From Kribbella sp. VKM Ac-2568 (GTDB lineage: Bacteria > Actinomycetota > Actinomycetes > Propionibacteriales > Kribbellaceae), in the NCBI RefSeq assembly GCF_004345365.1, contig NZ_SLVF01000010.1, positions 1 to 64,000 of the forward strand: a DNA stretch of 64,000 nt, given 5' to 3'. Each line of letters opens with the position of its first letter. Position 1 is the first letter of the stretch. Shown here one piece after another: positions 35,445 through 44,518 of the stretch. The notes beneath the pieces are model-generated. The model made no database searches and was not told the DNA's origin. It saw only the letters and a list, made by a program, of their open reading frames with translations. A program made the position numbers and the translations under genes.

Positions 35445-36276
35445 TCACATCGCGGCGGCGAGCTCCATGGCCTTGATGCCGTGGGCCTCGACGTCGGCGG
35501 CGACGTCTGCGCTGGTGATGGTTGCGCGTAGGACGTGATTGCCTGGAGGACTCCGTCGGCGGTGCGCTGGCCGCCCTGGATGAAGTGGTCGAGGATGCCG
35601 GTGATGTGCTCCTCGGCGAAGGCGAGTTTCTTCCCGACGGTGCGTGCGACCTTGTCGGCGCCGGTGATCGGCTTCCCGGCGGTCTTCTCGAGGTCGGTGA
35701 TCCTGCGTTTGACGTAGTTGATCTCCAGGAAGGTCCGGATGAGGGTGATCTCCTTTTCGCGGGTGTCGTCGAACCACCGGATCAGGCCTTCGGCCATCCG
35801 GCTGCCGACGTGCACGGCGCGCTGTACGTTCTTGGTGATCGTCATGCCGTTGACGCAGACCTGCACGACCAGATGGGGAGTGATGGTGAACGCTCCGCGC
35901 CGACCTCGCTGCGGGAGATGATGAACCCGGCGAAGACGGTGGGGTTGTCGTCGCCGGTGGCGCCGGTGAACGGCGAGCGGTAGCCCTTCAGCAGCTGGAG
36001 TGCGAACGCTGGGATCCCTTCGGCCTGGATCCGGACATACATGCGGGAGTCGGTCAGGTCGCAGCCTCGGATGTCGATCGGTACGCCGGCGCCGCGGACG
36101 CCCTCGAGGGTCGCGGTGAGGGCGTCGAGGTTGTCGATCAGCTTGAACTCGTCCGACAGCAGCGCCCGGGTCAGTCCGGGGCCCTCGCTGCCACGGAAGG
36201 TCCGGACGAGGAACGACCGGTCGTCGCCGGTTACTCGAGGGGCGTTGGGCGCACACCGGACCCGCGGAGCGCTCAC
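35445..36276 (-). pseudogene. DUF932-family (plasmid/phage-type) pseudogene
   Basis: The minus strand reads LTRALLSDEFKLIDNLDALT, CDLTDSRMYVRIQAEGIPAF and NPTVFAGFIISRSEVG, shifts near 35905, and continues GAFTITPHLVVQVCVNGMTI, VGSRMAEGLIRWFDDTREKE and EEHITGILDHFIQGGQRTAD. It shifts again near 35530 to end SADVAADVEAHGIKAMELAA. This is the DUF932 family found on plasmids, ICEs and phages. About 80 N-terminal residues are absent. There are two frameshifts plus truncation. Confidence 0.75.
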
Positions 36277-36668
36277 GTCTTAACTCACGTGATTCAGCGG
36301 CAGAGAGTGAGAAATGTTGAATGTCGGTGACATGCTCGACAAGGCATAAGCCCAGGTCATGAGTGCTTGTGCGGGTTGATGGCAGGCAATGGGAGGTCTG
36401 GGCTCAGAAAGCGGTGGTTAGGGGTTCGATTAGCTTGCGGTCTCAGTCTTGCTGAAGGTCTCAGCCGTTACGAGTCAGTCTCGACGTCCTTCTGCTATCC
36501 GCCGGAATCGACGCCGCAACCTCGGTGTATCGCCTGGCTCCTGCTCCGTCTCTGCTCCGTGGGACGTTGCCAAACGGTGGCTAGTGATGCGAAACGGTGG
36601 GCAGATCGGTTGCCTTGGATGGCGGCTCGGGTTGCCGGGCCGAGCCGCCACTTCAGGCCTGAAGAAGG
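36277..36668. other. Intergenic, no gene seen
   Basis: 392 bp of comparatively AT-rich sequence between the DUF932 remnant and a short minus-strand frame. No supported gene. I looked for a second copy of the tRNA-Leu 3' end here and did not see one. Confidence 0.4.
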
Positions 36669-36848
36669 TCAGTTGATTGTCGCTTTGAGCTGGTTCTTGT
36701 GCTCGGCCAGCCAGTCGTCGAAGGACTTCAGTTCCGGGTTCAGCTCGCGAACCAGGTCGAGGCCGCGGTCGCCGGTGAAGCGGTCGGAGTCCTCGGCGTA
36801 GAACTGGAACATCTTCGCGGGCTGTTGGTCGCTGCGGCTCGCCCACAT
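36669..36848 (-). CDS. Small hypothetical protein, 59 aa (possible fragment)
   Basis: From the ATG at 36848 it reads MWASRSDQQPAKMFQFYAED, then LVRELNPELKSFDDWLAEHK and KATIN-stop. The sequence has natural protein character with amphipathic helices. There is no clear ribosome site, and it may be the end of a lost mobile-element gene. Confidence 0.35.
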   Translation of the reverse strand: MWASRSDQQPAKMFQFYAEDSDRFTGDRGLDLVRELNPELKSFDDWLAEHKNQLKATIN

Positions 36849-37116
36849 GTGTCACGGCGAGGTCTGAGGCCGCAGGTCGGGCTCGGCTCTGAGTCCTGGC
36901 CGTTGTCTGTCAGACGTTGAGTAGGTGTGGGAGCCGGGCGCGGGTCGGAGGAGGTTGGTGGGGAGCTTCGCGCTGCGCCGGCGGTGGAGGTGTCTGTTCC
37001 GGAGGAGGTTCCGGTGCTTTGTCCACAGGCTGCTCGTGTGCTGTGCCGGATTGTTGTAGGAATGGCGAGACGGGACACGGTGACGATGCGGCAGGGCAGT
37101 CGAAGGGGACAGCATC

Positions 37117-38886
37117 TTGAGCGACGAGGGCAACGAACAGTGGGCGGCGCTTGATGATTTGTTGGGTCTGGAGGCGCTTGCAGAGGTTTCGGGTGGTGCA
37201 GACGGCGTCGGCCGGCTTGCGTTCTATGGCCGCTGTTCGACTGAGGACAATCAGGATCCGCGGACGTCTCATGCTTGGCAGTTGGGGGAGGCTGCGCGGT
37301 TCGTTGAGCCGTTGGGTGGGCAGATCGTTGCCGAGTACTTCGATATCGGTCAGTCGCGATCGTTGCCCTGGGAGCGGCGCACTCAGGCCAGTCTGGTTCT
37401 GAGTGCGCTGAAGGATCCCAACCGGGGCTGGGATGGGCTGGTGGTGGGGGAGGCGACTCGGTGCTGGTTCGGCAATCAGTTCAGTTTGACGTGGCCGAAG
37501 TTCGATCGGTACGGGGCGTCGCTGTGGATTCCGAGTCTTGGTGGTCGGTTCGATCCTGAGAACACCGTGCACGACATGGCGATGACGATCACTGGCGGCC
37601 TGTCGAAGAGCGAGCGTCAGCATGTACAGCGCCGGGTGCGGGCCGCTATGGCCGCTCAAGTGCTGATCGATGGGAAGCACCAGGGTGGACGCGCGCCGTT
37701 TGGCTACCGGGTGGTTGACGCCGGCCCTCATCCGAATCCCCGGAAGGCTCAGGAGGGATACCGACTGCGGGTGCTGGAGATCGATGAGGTTGCGGCACCA
37801 GTGGTTGAGCGGATCTTTGCGCTGTTCCTCGAGGGGATGGGGCACAAGGCCATCGCGCATCTGCTGAACCGCGAGCGGATTCCTTGTCCGTCGGCTCATA
37901 CGCCGAGTCAGAACCGTCATCGAACTGGTGATGGATGGCAATCTTCGACGGTCAGGGCGATTCTCGACAACCCTCGCTACACAGGCTTCGCGATCTACGG
38001 GCGCTGGCAGAAGGTCGAGGAGTTGCTGAACCCGGACGACGTCGCGGCTGGACATGTCGTGCGATTCAGGCGGTCAGCGCAGTCAAAGGTCGTGCGGTCA
38101 CGCGAGCCGGCCCACCCGGCGATCGTCTCGATAGAAGACTTCACGCGAGTGCAGTTGGAACTGCGCGCCCGAGCGGGTGCCAGCCGTGCCGGCCGGTCGT
38201 CGCCGAATCGGACGCGAGTGGTGGCGGCGCCGACCTACTTGTTCCGCGGCGCGATCAGGCACGCAGAGTGTGGTCGCAAGATGGAAGGTGCCAAGCGTTC
38301 TCATGCGACGTTCTATCGCTGCGCCGCACGAACCTTGGTTCCCGGCGCTCGGGAATTGCTGGATCATCCTCCGACTGTCTACCTGCGGGAGGATCACCTG
38401 ACCACTGAGGTGAACCGGTGGATCGGTGGACTGTTCAGCCCGCGGAATCTGGAGAGCACCGTGGCTGCGTTGGTGGGGTCTCAGGAAGGGCCGGATCCGG
38501 CCGAGGTGGCGGAGGCTGCCTTCAGGCGTCGGATCGGCGCGGCGGAGGCCGAGATGGCGCGGCTGCAGCGGGCGCTCGAGGCTGGATGGGACCCTGAGCA
38601 GCTGACGAGTCAGTACAACGCCGCAGTCGCTGAGAAACGTGCCGCCCAGGCGGGAATGGATGCGATCGAGGTAACAGAACGGCTCAGTGCGAATGAAGTC
38701 CGCGAGATGATCGCTGAACTCGGTGACATGAGGAAGGTACTCGATCGAGCGGATCGAGGGGACCTTGCTGATCTCTACAAGGCCCTCGATCTCGCGATCA
38801 CCTTCGACCACCGAGAAAAGGTGGCCGAGGTCTCCATGAACCCAACCACGCATGTGGTTAAGGTCGGTGTCCGAGGGGGGACTTGA
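37117..38886 (+). CDS. Large serine recombinase (integrase)
   Basis: 589 residues from a TTG with GAAGGGG upstream. The resolvase domain begins FYGRCSTED with the catalytic Ser41. GGLSKSERQHVQRRVRAAMA leads into the recombinase domain (GGRAPFGYRVVDAGPHP ... NRERIPCPSAHTP, ILDNPRYTGFAIYGRW), then a partial zinc ribbon (HAECGRKM) and a long coiled coil. It cuts and religates DNA through a Ser-DNA link to integrate or excise the element. The 3' end runs into the tRNA-Leu gene, so the attachment site probably lies at that overlap. It marks the right end of the accessory region. Confidence 0.88.
   Translation: MSDEGNEQWAALDDLLGLEALAEVSGGADGVGRLAFYGRCSTEDNQDPRTSHAWQLGEAARFVEPLGGQIVAEYFDIGQSRSLPWERRTQASLVLSALKDPNRGWDGLVVGEATRCWFGNQFSLTWPKFDRYGASLWIPSLGGRFDPENTVHDMAMTITGGLSKSERQHVQRRVRAAMAAQVLIDGKHQGGRAPFGYRVVDAGPHPNPRKAQEGYRLRVLEIDEVAAPVVERIFALFLEGMGHKAIAHLLNRERIPCPSAHTPSQNRHRTGDGWQSSTVRAILDNPRYTGFAIYGRWQKVEELLNPDDVAAGHVVRFRRSAQSKVVRSREPAHPAIVSIEDFTRVQLELRARAGASRAGRSSPNRTRVVAAPTYLFRGAIRHAECGRKMEGAKRSHATFYRCAARTLVPGARELLDHPPTVYLREDHLTTEVNRWIGGLFSPRNLESTVAALVGSQEGPDPAEVAEAAFRRRIGAAEAEMARLQRALEAGWDPEQLTSQYNAAVAEKRAAQAGMDAIEVTERLSANEVREMIAELGDMRKVLDRADRGDLADLYKALDLAITFDHREKVAEVSMNPTTHVVKVGVRGGT
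38868..38886. other. Putative attachment site at the tRNA 3' end
   Basis: The recombinase stop codon (38884-38886) lies within the tRNA 3' end, a common layout for integrative elements that restore the tRNA on integration. No second copy of the tRNA end was found in the window, so the other boundary is either outside or lost. Confidence 0.4.
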
Positions 38887-38953
38887 ACCCCCACGCCCCG
38901 TAAAGGGCACTAGCACCTCAAGCTAGCGCGTCTGCCTATTCCGCCACCCGGAC
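38868..38953 (-). tRNA. tRNA-Leu (GAG)
   Basis: 86 nt. The 5' GTCCGGG pairs with the 3' CTCGGAC; discriminator A. The anticodon arm CTAGC-TTGAGGT-GCTAG gives anticodon GAG. A long variable arm (GTGCCCTTTACGGGGCG region) is typical of class II tRNA-Leu, and the T arm is GGGGGTTCAAGTCCCCC. The CCA end is not encoded. The 3' 19 nt overlap the end of the serine recombinase gene on the other strand. Confidence 0.93.
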
Positions 38954-39042
38954 GAGTGGTGTCTGCCCCTAGTGGCGCCGACCGGAGAACCTTAGCAAAC
39001 CCCACGGGTGAAATTCACATCGGGGCGGGAGAGGATGGGGGC

Positions 39043-40374
39043 ATGACTTCTGTGACTGTCAGTGAGCGACCGTCGTACAGCCCGGATGCGGAGGTGGTGG
39101 AGCTGTGCAGGGACCTGATCCGGTTCGATACCACCAACTACGGCAACGGGAAGAGCAACGGGGAGCGGGACGCCGCGGAGTACGTCGCGGCGAAGCTGGA
39201 CGAGGTCGGGATCGAGTCCACGATCTACGAATCCGAACCGGGACGGGCGAGTCTGGTGGCGCACTGGGAGGGGGAAGACCAGTCCGCTGACCCGCTGCTC
39301 GTGCACGGCCACCTGGACGTCGTACCGGCGGATCCGAAGGACTGGAAGGTCGATCCGTTCGCCGGGGAGATCTTCGACGGGTGCGTCTGGGGGCGGGGCG
39401 CGGTCGACATGAAGGACTTCGACGCGATGGTGCTGTCGGTGGTCCGGGCGCGGCAGCGGGCCGGGGTGAAGCCGCGGCGGCCCGTGCGGCTGGTGTTCAC
39501 CGCGGACGAGGAGGCCGGCGGCCTGTACGGCGCGCAGTGGCTGATCAAGAACCACCCCGACACGGTGGCTGATTGCACCGAGGGGATCGGCGAGGTCGGC
39601 GGGTTCTCGCTGACGTTGAAGGACGATCTGCGGCTCTACCTGATCGAGACGGCCGAGAAGGGCATGAACTGGATGCGCCTGAAGGCCCGGGGGACCGCCG
39701 GCCACGGCTCGATGGTGAACAACGACAACGCGGTGACGAACCTGGTCGAGGCGGTGAGCCGGATCGGCAACCACGAGTGGCCGCTGCGGCTGACGCCGAC
39801 GGTGAAGGAGTTCCTGAAGACGCTGGAGGAGGTGCTCGGTACCGAGCTCGACCCCGAGGACATGACCGAGACGCTGGCCAAGCTCGGCACCTTCAGCCGG
39901 ATGTTCGGCGCCACGATCCGCAACACCGCGAACCCGACGATGCTGAACGCGGGATACAAGGTCAACGTCATCCCCGGCGACGCTGAGGCGCACATCGACG
40001 GACGGTTCCTGCCCGGGCACGAGGAGGAGTTCTTCGCCACGATCGACGAGCTGCTCGGCGACAAGGTGCAGCGCGAGACGGTGATCGAGGACATCGCGCT
40101 GGAGACCGAGTTCAACGGTCGGCTGGTCGAGACGATGAAGGCATGCCTAGCGGCCGAGGACCCGCAGAGCCGGACCGCGCCGCTGCTGATGTCGGGTGGC
40201 ACGGACGCGAAGTCGTGGTCCCGCCTCGGCGTCCGCTGCTTCGGCTTTGTACCGCTGCAGCTGCCGCCGGACCTGGACTTCATGGGCATGTTCCACGGCA
40301 TCGACGAGCGCGTGCCGACGGCGTCCCTGGAGTTCGGCTCCCGCGTCCTGGACCGCTTCTTCGACGAGGCCTGA
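39043..40374 (+). CDS. M20/M25/M40-family metallopeptidase
   Basis: 443 residues. LLVHGHLDVVPAD (metal His and catalytic Asp), WGRGAVDMKDF (bridging Asp) and FTADEEAGGLYGA (catalytic Glu pair) are followed by a dimerisation domain and a final MFHGIDERVP (metal His). Members remove amino acids from peptides or acyl groups from amino acids in the cytoplasm. The ATG has GGGAGAGG upstream; longer in-frame starts lie in the tRNA region and are unlikely. It is the first core gene beyond the integration site. Confidence 0.9.
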   Translation: MTSVTVSERPSYSPDAEVVELCRDLIRFDTTNYGNGKSNGERDAAEYVAAKLDEVGIESTIYESEPGRASLVAHWEGEDQSADPLLVHGHLDVVPADPKDWKVDPFAGEIFDGCVWGRGAVDMKDFDAMVLSVVRARQRAGVKPRRPVRLVFTADEEAGGLYGAQWLIKNHPDTVADCTEGIGEVGGFSLTLKDDLRLYLIETAEKGMNWMRLKARGTAGHGSMVNNDNAVTNLVEAVSRIGNHEWPLRLTPTVKEFLKTLEEVLGTELDPEDMTETLAKLGTFSRMFGATIRNTANPTMLNAGYKVNVIPGDAEAHIDGRFLPGHEEEFFATIDELLGDKVQRETVIEDIALETEFNGRLVETMKACLAAEDPQSRTAPLLMSGGTDAKSWSRLGVRCFGFVPLQLPPDLDFMGMFHGIDERVPTASLEFGSRVLDRFFDEA

Positions 40375-40530
40375 CCGGTACTGCGGGCCGCGCCGGCCCT
40401 ACCCCTGTACTCCGGGCCCCCGCGACTGGATCTCGTCGTACGCCGCGTCGCTGACTCCCTTGCGGCGGGACGGAGGGAAAGTTGAGGATGGCACCAAACT
40501 GCTCCGACGGATCGGAAGAGGTCGAGGACC

Positions 40531-41292
40531 ATGGATCTTCAGCTGGCCGGGCTGCGTGCGCTGGTGACCGGCGGTACCAAGGGGATCGGCCACGCGATCG
40601 TGGAGGGGCTCGCCGCCGAGGGCGTGTCGGTGGCCTTCTGCGCGCGTACCGAGGCCGACGTCACCGCGACCCAGGAAAAGCTGCGAAGCGACGGCGCGTC
40701 GGTCACCGGCCGCGCCCTGGACGTAGGTGACGGGGAGGCACTCACCACCTGGGTCACCGACACCGCGGCCGAGCTGGGTGGCATCGACATCATCGTGTCC
40801 AACGTCAGCGCGCTGGCGATCGGAGAGGGTGAGGAGTTCTGGAAGCAGAGCTTCGACGTGGACATGATGGGCACCGTCCGCCTCGTCACGACCGCGATGC
40901 CGTTCCTGGAACAGAGCCAGGCGCCGGCGATCGTCACGGTCTCGAGCGTGTCCGGCCGCGAGATCGACTTCGCCGCCGGAGCGTACGGCACCTTCAAGGC
41001 TGCGATCGTCCACTACACCCAGGGCCTCGCGTATCAGCTTGCGGCCAAGGGCATCCGCGCCAACACCATCTCGCCCGGCAACACCTACTTCCCGGGTGGT
41101 GTCTGGGAGAACATCGAGCAGAACAACCCCGAGTTCTACAAGGAAGCCCTCGCGCTCAACCCGACCGGCCGGATGGCGCGGCCCGAGGAGATCGCCCGCG
41201 CGGCGGTCTTCCTGGCGAGCCCCGCCGCGAGCTTCGTCACCGGCACCAACCTGGTCGTGGACGGCGCCCTGACCCGCGGCGTGCAGTTCTAA
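40531..41292 (+). CDS. Short-chain dehydrogenase/reductase (SDR)
   Basis: 253 residues. The cofactor motif TGGTKGIG (residues 12-19), catalytic Ser in VSSVSG, and Tyr/Lys in YGTFKAA are classical SDR. FCARTEADV after beta-2 would suit NADP. The C-terminus has the usual PEEIARAAVFLASPAASFVTG. It probably reduces a ketone or acyl intermediate; the substrate is unknown. GAGG precedes the ATG. Confidence 0.9.
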   Translation: MDLQLAGLRALVTGGTKGIGHAIVEGLAAEGVSVAFCARTEADVTATQEKLRSDGASVTGRALDVGDGEALTTWVTDTAAELGGIDIIVSNVSALAIGEGEEFWKQSFDVDMMGTVRLVTTAMPFLEQSQAPAIVTVSSVSGREIDFAAGAYGTFKAAIVHYTQGLAYQLAAKGIRANTISPGNTYFPGGVWENIEQNNPEFYKEALALNPTGRMARPEEIARAAVFLASPAASFVTGTNLVVDGALTRGVQF

Positions 41293-41323
41293 CGGCCGCG
41301 GCGGTTCTAGCCGGAGTGCGGTT

Positions 41324-42211
41324 CTAGCTCGTACTGCGGTACGCCGGGCTCGGCTGGTCCGGTGTACCGGGCTGTTGCTGCGGGCCGACGTCCTCGCGGA
41401 GCCCCTCGTTCCACAGTTCCTTGGTCTGGCTGATCCAGAACAGTGCGAACAGGAAGATCAGCACACCCTCGATCCACAGCACGGCGTGGTCCCAGCCGAA
41501 GACCCACTTGTAAGCCGCGAGCAGGAGCGGCGCGACCACCATCGCCACGGCGATCACGGCGTACGGGTTACGGGCTGACGGCTTCGCCCCGGTCGCGGGT
41601 TTGCGGTGATACTGCCGGGCATTCACGATGACGACGATGATGATGCAGATGAACATCGCAAGCGCCGCTGTGTAATGGGCTCCTTCGTCGAATCCTTCGC
41701 GGTTCCAGAAGAACCACACGATGCCACCGACGAAGACCGCCGCCGCGACCGCCAGTCCGGCCAGATACTTGAATTCCGGCTTGTTCCTGAGCACGAGGAC
41801 CGCGGTCAGCACCAGGCAGGGCGCGCCGATGATGTAGAGGGCCAGCATGTTGTTGGCGATGTTCGCCGACGGGTCGCCGAACGTCGCCGGCACCGACCGG
41901 CAGGTGCCCTCGCCCGGCGTGGGTACCAGGGCGACCGCTGGGGCCAGCATCCCGGCCACGTTCAGCAGGATGTCCTCCGGTTCGGTGCTGCCCTTCAGGA
42001 TCACCATGCAGGCGCCGATGGTGATCAGCGTGCCGACGAAGATCGCCTGCGCCGGGGTGTAGTAGTAGGCGCTGATCGAGGTCTGCAGACAGGAAGGGCC
42101 GGTGTTCCACCATTCGATCACCAATGAGGTGACCAGCAGGCCGATCATTGCGATCATGGCGAGGCGTAGATAGCGGTAGGTCTTGACGGCGGAGTTGGCT
42201 GGTACTGACAT
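41324..42211 (-). CDS. Multi-pass membrane protein, unknown
   Basis: 295 residues with seven or eight predicted membrane helices (LAMIAMIGLLVTSLVIEWW, AIFVGTLITIGACMVIL, VAGMLAPAVALVP, NMLALYIIGAPCLVLTAVLV, YLAGLAVAAAVFVGGIVWFF and others). The conserved-looking extracytoplasmic segment SCLQTSISAYYYTPAQ resembles DUF998-like proteins. Start MSVPANS has GAGGGGGAAAC. It has no transporter or enzyme motif. Confidence 0.7.
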   Translation of the reverse strand: MSVPANSAVKTYRYLRLAMIAMIGLLVTSLVIEWWNTGPSCLQTSISAYYYTPAQAIFVGTLITIGACMVILKGSTEPEDILLNVAGMLAPAVALVPTPGEGTCRSVPATFGDPSANIANNMLALYIIGAPCLVLTAVLVLRNKPEFKYLAGLAVAAAVFVGGIVWFFWNREGFDEGAHYTAALAMFICIIIVVIVNARQYHRKPATGAKPSARNPYAVIAVAMVVAPLLLAAYKWVFGWDHAVLWIEGVLIFLFALFWISQTKELWNEGLREDVGPQQQPGTPDQPSPAYRSTS

Positions 42212-42294
42212 GTTTCCCCCTCGGGCGAATACACCCCTGCATTGCGCAGTATCCACCCGTCGGGGCCATCGCAGAATAGCCCGGACATTGCCGT

Positions 42295-43182
42295 TCAGTG
42301 TCGTACCGGGGTCTTTCGGACCGGGGTCAGATGAAGGGACTCACGCAGCTGGGGGAGCAGTGCCAGCAGGCGGTCCGGTGGGGTGGGTCCGGTCACCAGG
42401 CTGAGAGTGAGGCGGTAGCGGAACGAGGCCGGGATCAGTCGCTCGCCCGGGCGGAGTTCGTGGGAGAGCGCGCTCCGGGGGATCAGGGCGAGCTGGGAGC
42501 GGCGACGGGCCATCGCGACGGTGGTGCTGAGGGTGACACCCCGGCGGGCGTTGGCGCCCAGGGCGATCAGCCGGGAGCGGACCTCGTCGCCGCCGCGGTC
42601 GTAGGTCGAGAACGGCAGATCGCGCTCTCTGAGCGGCAGCTTGCCTTTCCCGGGTGGAGCGACACCGGGAGGTGCGAAGAGCACGAGTTCGTCCCGGCCG
42701 ACCGGGCGGGCGACCGTACCGCGAGGCAGCACCATCTGGTCGGCGATCGCGATGAAGGCCGCGTCCATGGTGCCTTCGGCAACGAATGCGACGAGCTGCT
42801 GGCCGTGGTCGACCTGCTGCTCGAGGTCGAGGTCGGCCAGTTCCGCGTCGAGGACCGGGAACAGGATCGGCGCGAGGCTGGCGAACGTGCCGACGACCAG
42901 TCGCCTGCCCGTGGCGGCGGCCCGGGTGGCGTCGTACACCTCCTCGAGGTGGCCGAGGATGTGCTCGGCGCGGCGGGCGAGCTCGTGGCCGGCCGGGGTC
43001 GGTCTGGCGCCGCGGGTGTCGCGGAGGAACAACTGGGTGGCGCAGGTGCGTTCGAGGCGGGCCAGACGCTGAGAAGCGGACGGCTGGGAGATGCGCAGTT
43101 CCCGGGCGGCGGTGCCGACCGAGCCGGTCCGGCTGATCGCCAGCACCAGCTGGAGGTCCTCGACGGAAGGTGATGAAGCCAT
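42295..43182 (-). CDS. LysR-family transcriptional regulator
   Basis: 295 residues. N-terminal winged HTH (residues 8-65: LQLVLAISRTGSVGTAAREL then ISQPSASQRLARLE) and a LysR substrate-binding domain. It is divergent from the MFS gene starting 44 bp away, which it probably controls. The inducer is unknown. Confidence 0.9.
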   Translation of the reverse strand: MASSPSVEDLQLVLAISRTGSVGTAARELRISQPSASQRLARLERTCATQLFLRDTRGARPTPAGHELARRAEHILGHLEEVYDATRAAATGRRLVVGTFASLAPILFPVLDAELADLDLEQQVDHGQQLVAFVAEGTMDAAFIAIADQMVLPRGTVARPVGRDELVLFAPPGVAPPGKGKLPLRERDLPFSTYDRGGDEVRSRLIALGANARRGVTLSTTVAMARRRSQLALIPRSALSHELRPGERLIPASFRYRLTLSLVTGPTPPDRLLALLPQLRESLHLTPVRKTPVRH

Positions 43183-43225
43183 AGGGACACCCTATGGCCG
43201 GCTGCTAGTTGCTGCTGGCTACCAA

Positions 43226-44518
43226 ATGGCCGTCCGCAGGCCGAGGATCGAAGGTGTGAGAGCTCGTCGGGATGCGTTGTTCTTGTTGGCAGGCGGTGGT
43301 TCCGCGGATCTGGCGTTCCGAGTCGCGCAGGTGGCGTTGCCTTTGGTGGTATTGCAGGAGACGGGCTCGGTGGCGGCCACCGGATTGGCGGGCGGTGCGT
43401 CCGGGATCCCGGTGTTGCTGTCGCCCTGGTGGGCGCGCCGGGCGAGGCAGTGGGTCGACTCCGGGAGCCGGCTCGCGGTGGTCGCGGCTGTTCAGGCGAT
43501 CGCCTTGGCGATGGTGCCGGCGGCCGCTGCTTTCGGGCTGCTGCATGCGGGTGTGCTCATCCTCAGCGGTCTGTTGCTCGGCTGCGGTGAAGCGCTCTCC
43601 ACCCCGGGCCGCAGTGCGCTGCTCGCCGACACAGGAGACAGCTGGGACAAGGAAGTGCGAGACCCGGTGAGGCGAGATCGGGCGGTGGCGTTGCTGATGT
43701 GGCAGGACGGGGTCCGGCGGGTGGGGATGGTGGTCGGGCCGGTGATCGGCGCGCTGGCAGTAGGCGTCGGCCTGACCGAGGAGTTGCTGTGGGTGGAGGC
43801 TGCCGCGGTCCTCGGGGCAGGGATGTTGGCGGTGGGGATCGTGGGGGAGCGCTCTCCGGCGACCCGGGGGGTGCCGTCCATCCGGGGGAGTCTGGTGGGG
43901 CGGCAGGACGTGCTCTACGGATGGATCGCCCGAGGTGCAGGTTGTCTGACCTGGTTCTCGTTCACGCTGGGGTTGTCGGTGATCGGCGCGGAGCGCGGGC
44001 AGCCGGGGGTCTACCTGGCGGCGGGGATGTCCGGGTACGGGATCGGCTCCGTGGTCGGGACGATGATCTCGCTGGCGGTGGTCCGGAGGTTTGCGCCGGT
44101 GCCGCTGGCTGGGGTCGCTTGGGCGCTGATGGGGTTGTGCTGGATCGGGATGGGGGTGTGGACCACGCCGGCCGCGGTCGCAGTACTGGGTGGGTTGTCG
44201 GGAGTGACTGTGGTGCTGGGGATCGCGGCGATCTCGTTGCAGATCACGAGGACCTCCGCAGGAGCCGAGCGGCGGGCGTTGTTGTCGGGGCAGTCGGTGG
44301 TCGTCAACGCGAGCAGTTCGGCCGGCCTGTTGATCGGCGGTCCGGTGATCGCGGTGGTCGGAGCCGAGCACACGTTGATCGGCTCGGGCTTGCTGACGGG
44401 TGCCGTGGCGATCGGCGTCGTGGTGGCGAGCAGAAACAGGGCTGCGCGCGAGACCGCGTCCTGCCAGACTGCGGACCATGTCCGAGATCGTGATCAGCAC
44501 GCTGGCCGAGCGGCCTGA
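43226..44518 (+). CDS. MFS-type transporter
   Basis: About 430 residues with 10-12 membrane helices of the MFS fold. The motif-A-like loop SPWWARRARQWVDS lies between helices 2 and 3, with a second symmetric half from about residue 215. The start is uncertain: ATG 43226 has a weak site, and GTG 43256 (preceded by GAAGG) is an alternative. It is divergent from the LysR gene, a typical efflux-plus-regulator pair. The end overlaps the next gene by 41 nt. Confidence 0.8.
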   Translation: MAVRRPRIEGVRARRDALFLLAGGGSADLAFRVAQVALPLVVLQETGSVAATGLAGGASGIPVLLSPWWARRARQWVDSGSRLAVVAAVQAIALAMVPAAAAFGLLHAGVLILSGLLLGCGEALSTPGRSALLADTGDSWDKEVRDPVRRDRAVALLMWQDGVRRVGMVVGPVIGALAVGVGLTEELLWVEAAAVLGAGMLAVGIVGERSPATRGVPSIRGSLVGRQDVLYGWIARGAGCLTWFSFTLGLSVIGAERGQPGVYLAAGMSGYGIGSVVGTMISLAVVRRFAPVPLAGVAWALMGLCWIGMGVWTTPAAVAVLGGLSGVTVVLGIAAISLQITRTSAGAERRALLSGQSVVVNASSSAGLLIGGPVIAVVGAEHTLIGSGLLTGAVAIGVVVASRNRAARETASCQTADHVRDRDQHAGRAA

